A DNA stretch of 64,000 nt, taken from assembly GCA_030830785.1 (NCBI GenBank), contig JAURMI010000003.1:1-64000 (forward strand). Reading direction: 5' to 3'. Below the pieces are notes generated by a model. That model did no database searches and was not told the DNA's origin. It worked only from the letters and a program-made list of their open reading frames with translations. This DNA comes from Crocinitomicaceae bacterium. GTDB lineage: Bacteria; Bacteroidota; Bacteroidia; Flavobacteriales_D; Crocinitomicaceae. The position numbers and the translations under genes were made by a program. Positions 62,006-64,000 of this stretch are shown here, piece after piece. How positions within the stretch are numbered: the first letter of the stretch is position 1; each line of letters starts with the position of its first letter.

Positions 62006-62821
62006 TTACAAAACGAAGCGCTGAATATGTTTTGCCATTTGCATCTGCATGTTCAGCGCTTCGTGCTTAGCAGCTTGAGCAAAATCCAGAGCTGAACTTG
62101 CATATAAAATTGAACGGGAGCAATTAATTAGCAACCCACACGAGGAGTTAGCACCATTTGCTACAACACTATCAATATCTCCACCTTGCGCCCCTACCCC
62201 TGGAACCAATAAAAAATAATCCGGAACCAATTTTCTCACGCGCGAAAGATATGCTGGGTGAGTGGCACCCACAACAAACATCAATTGTTCAGAAGTGCCC
62301 CATTGAGTAGATCGCAATAAAACTTGTTCAAAAAGCGCATAACCATTGCTTTCGATGAATTGAAAATCTTTTGCTCCTTCATTTGAAGTCAAGGCCAATA
62401 GAATGACCCATTTATCTTTAAATTTTAAAAAAGGTTGCACAGAATCAGAACCCATGTAGGGTGCAACAGTAAGTGCATCGGCTTTTAAATGTTCGAAAAA
62501 GGTTTGCGCATAATAACTCGATGTATTTCCTATATCGCCCCGCTTTGCATCCACGATTACCAAGCATTCTTTTGGTATATGGGCAATTGTTTTTTTCAGT
62601 GATTCCCAACCCGCTGCACCATGGCACTCAAAAAAGGCAGTATTAGGTTTAAAGGCAACCGCATAGGGGTGTGTGGCATCAATGATTGCTTTACAAAATT
62701 CAAAAAGAGGATCTTCGCATGCCAACAAATGAGCTGGAATTTTTGTTAAATCTGGATCGAGACCAACACATAAAAAACTTTCTTTTTGTTTAATTTGAGC
62801 TATTAATTCTGCTTTGGTCAT
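62006..62821 (-). CDS. pyrF: Orotidine 5'-phosphate decarboxylase
   Basis: Last step of UMP synthesis. 271 residues, the longer group 2 form: FLCVGLDPDLTKIPAHLL, catalytic IVDAKRGDIGNTSSYYAQ, APYMGSDSVQPFLKF and LLVPGVGAQGGDIDSV (phosphate-binding). Its ATG overlaps the prfA stop by 4 bp. The last 18 codons form a 17 bp inverted repeat (62013-62064). Confidence 0.96.
   Translation of the reverse strand: MTKAELIAQIKQKESFLCVGLDPDLTKIPAHLLACEDPLFEFCKAIIDATHPYAVAFKPNTAFFECHGAAGWESLKKTIAHIPKECLVIVDAKRGDIGNTSSYYAQTFFEHLKADALTVAPYMGSDSVQPFLKFKDKWVILLALTSNEGAKDFQFIESNGYALFEQVLLRSTQWGTSEQLMFVVGATHPAYLSRVRKLVPDYFLLVPGVGAQGGDIDSVVANGANSSCGLLINCSRSILYASSALDFAQAAKHEALNMQMQMAKHIQRFVL
62013..62064 (-). repeat. 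Long inverted repeat inside the 3' end of pyrF
   Basis: Arms at 62013-62029 and 62048-62064 are complementary at 16 of 17 positions (core CGAAGCGCTGAA / TTCAGCGCTTCG), with an 18 nt loop. It lies wholly in coding sequence just before the pyrF stop; on the minus strand it is followed by TTTTG and then the stop codon. It may act as a weak terminator or protect the message 3' end. Confidence 0.6.
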
Positions 62822-63897
62822 GCGGTTTGGCCTTTTAATTTTTCAGCATTTTCTGCCATTTTTAGTGCATCTAACATTTCTTGTATGTCCCCATTCATGA
62901 AAACATTCAAATTATACATTGTTTTATTAATGCGGTGATCAGTAATTCGACCTTGTGGGTAATTGTAAGTGCGGATTTTTGCCGAGCGATCACCAGTAGA
63001 CACAAGTGTCTTTCGTTGTGCCGCACGTTGGTCATGGATGCGATCAAGTTCCAATTGATAGAGTCTTGAACGCAGAACCGAAATGGCTTTTTCCAAATTC
63101 TTATGTTGAGAGCGTCCATCTTGGCATTCCACAACTAAGCCAGATGGTATATGGGTTAATCGAATAGCAGATTCAGTTTTATTGATGTGTTGCCCACCTG
63201 CACCGGAGGCCCTAAAAGTATCTTTTCGCACGTCGTTCATGTCTAGCTCAAAGTCAACCTCTTCGGCTTCTGGCAACACCGCTACTGTGATTGCAGAGGT
63301 ATGAACCCGACCCTGAGATTCTGTTTCTGGAACCCTTTGAACGCGATGCACACCAGACTCAAATTTAAGCGCCCCATAGATGCCATTACCCGTAATTTCG
63401 ATAGATATTTCTTTATACCCTTTAACAGAACCCTCTGAAGAATTTAAGAGTTCTACATTCCAACCCATAGATTTAAAATACATGGTATACATGCGATATA
63501 TGTCTTCGACAAATATACAGGCTTCATCTCCGCCAGTGCCGGCTCTTAGTTCCAGAATAGCATTTTTATCATCTTCTGGGTCTTTTGGAATGAGTAATAT
63601 TTTGATTTCCTCTTCTAAAATGGGTCTCTCATGTTCAAGTTGATCAATTTCTTGCTTAGCCATTTCGCGCATTTCAACATCCTGTTCCACTTCAAGTAAA
63701 GCTTTTGCGCTCGATAAATTGCCCAGTAATAGATTATATTTTTGATAAGTCTGATCTAAAGATTCAAGATCTCGGTATTCTTTATTGAGTTTTACAAACC
63801 TAGGCATATCGGAAATTATATCCGGATCAGTAATCATTTTGCTTACTTCTACAAAGCGAAAATGAATGGCCTCTAACTTACTGAGTAAATCTGACAT
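62818..63897 (-). CDS. prfA: Peptide chain release factor 1
   Basis: Terminates translation at UAA/UAG. Coiled N-terminal domain, then GVHRVQRVPETESQGRVHTS with the PxT stop-recognition tripeptide (P-E-T), and the catalytic GGQ loop in FRASGAGGQHINKTESAIRL (about residues 231-234). The C-terminus has GRITDHRINKTMYNLN. 359 residues. Predicted leaderless: only CGCC separates the TATCTTTG -7 element from the ATG. Followed by pyrF with a 4 bp overlap. Confidence 0.96.
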   Translation of the reverse strand: MSDLLSKLEAIHFRFVEVSKMITDPDIISDMPRFVKLNKEYRDLESLDQTYQKYNLLLGNLSSAKALLEVEQDVEMREMAKQEIDQLEHERPILEEEIKILLIPKDPEDDKNAILELRAGTGGDEACIFVEDIYRMYTMYFKSMGWNVELLNSSEGSVKGYKEISIEITGNGIYGALKFESGVHRVQRVPETESQGRVHTSAITVAVLPEAEEVDFELDMNDVRKDTFRASGAGGQHINKTESAIRLTHIPSGLVVECQDGRSQHKNLEKAISVLRSRLYQLELDRIHDQRAAQRKTLVSTGDRSAKIRTYNYPQGRITDHRINKTMYNLNVFMNGDIQEMLDALKMAENAEKLKGQTA

Positions 63898-63901
63898 GGC
63901 G

Positions 63902-63909
63902 CAAAGATA
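63902..63909 (-). promoter_or_regulatory. -7 promoter element of prfA-pyrF
   Basis: TATCTTTG on the minus strand is an exact TAnnTTTG match that ends 4 nt before ATG 63897. Initiation 5 nt downstream would be at the first base of the start codon. Confidence 0.7.
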
Positions 63910-63913
63910 GGTA

Positions 63914-63943
63914 TAAAAAAACCACCCGAGGGTGGTTTAAATT
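63914..63943 (-). terminator. Rho-independent terminator of the gene entering from the right edge
   Basis: On the minus strand AAACCACC and GGTGGTTT pair around a CTCG loop, followed by seven T residues. It starts just after the TAA at 63942-63944 and directly precedes the prfA promoter. Confidence 0.8.
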
Positions 63944-64000
63944 AGTTTATCGATCCTGTCACACGTTTCATAAATCCGTTCAAGGCCTTCTTTTTATCCG
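63942..64000 (-). CDS. Possible 3' end of a gene cut by the right edge
   Basis: A minus-strand frame ending in TAA at 63942-63944 encodes DKKKALNGFMKRVTGSIN before the edge and is followed immediately by a terminator hairpin. This is too short to assign a family. The position, at the end of a terminator-bounded unit next to prfA, supports a real C-terminus, but another frame is not excluded. Confidence 0.35.
   Translation of the reverse strand, partial: DKKKALNGFMKRVTGSIN

Overview
The window reads as a chromosomal segment of a Bacteroidota bacterium, probably Flavobacteriia-like or a close relative; no species can be named. The evidence is: several secreted proteins ending in type IX secretion (T9SS) sorting domains of type A or type B (gliding-motility C-terminal type); a bacillithiol gene (bshA); a CarboxypepD_reg-type TonB receptor; and at least thirteen exact copies of the Bacteroidota -7 promoter element TAnnTTTG close to start codons, with little sign of Shine-Dalgarno sites. 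The DNA is AT-rich. Genes are tightly packed with many 1-14 bp overlaps. There is no rRNA, tRNA, CRISPR array, transposase or integrase that I can see, and no gene-free stretch over 300 bases.

Layout. 1-2437: 3' part of a T9SS-secreted CotH/lamin-tail protein cut by the left edge. 2444-5847 (-): operon of a small outer-membrane protein, bshA, elbB and meaB. 5919-7007 (+): folD plus an S4 RNA-binding protein. 7033-12155 (-): giant type B T9SS adhesin and an M42 peptidase. 12204-19941 (+): nitronate monooxygenase-like enzyme, an M16 protease pair, a second type B T9SS protein and a family 9 glycosyltransferase. 20073-22795: an AT-rich block of four unrecognised membrane/lipoprotein genes bracketed by imperfect direct repeats. 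22855-30129 (-): tamB, accC, sucC. 30153-35496 (+): tsaD, a DsbD N-domain protein, dsbD, topB. 35504-38349 (-): arginase and argS. 38428-41658 (+): a secreted unknown and ftsK. 41662-45030 (-): patatin/outer-membrane barrel protein and a double-VOC protein. 45069-46232 (+): rlmL-like methyltransferase. 46251-49796 (-): citrate synthase and a dipeptidyl-peptidase IV-like enzyme.

49958-57649 (+) is the most coherent accessory system. A near-consensus promoter drives five almost gap-free genes: a secreted lamin-tail protein, a TonB-dependent receptor, a secreted endonuclease I with an OB-fold domain, and a 5'-nucleotidase split into a C-terminal-domain lipoprotein and a Tat-type metallophosphatase. 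I infer an extracellular nucleic-acid degradation and uptake (phosphate/nucleoside scavenging) locus. 57695-63897 returns to core genes: gltX, folB, rdgB, an Omp85-family protein, a 45-residue lipoprotein, pyrF and prfA. The last 20 codons or so of another minus-strand gene may enter from the right edge.

Themes: propionyl/succinyl-CoA chemistry (meaB, biotin carboxylase, sucC, gltA), cell-envelope biogenesis (tamB, Omp85, patatin barrel, T9SS cargo), and short or absent 5' leaders. Several genes have in-frame upstream TTG codons that lie inside the promoter element; I moved those starts to downstream codons.
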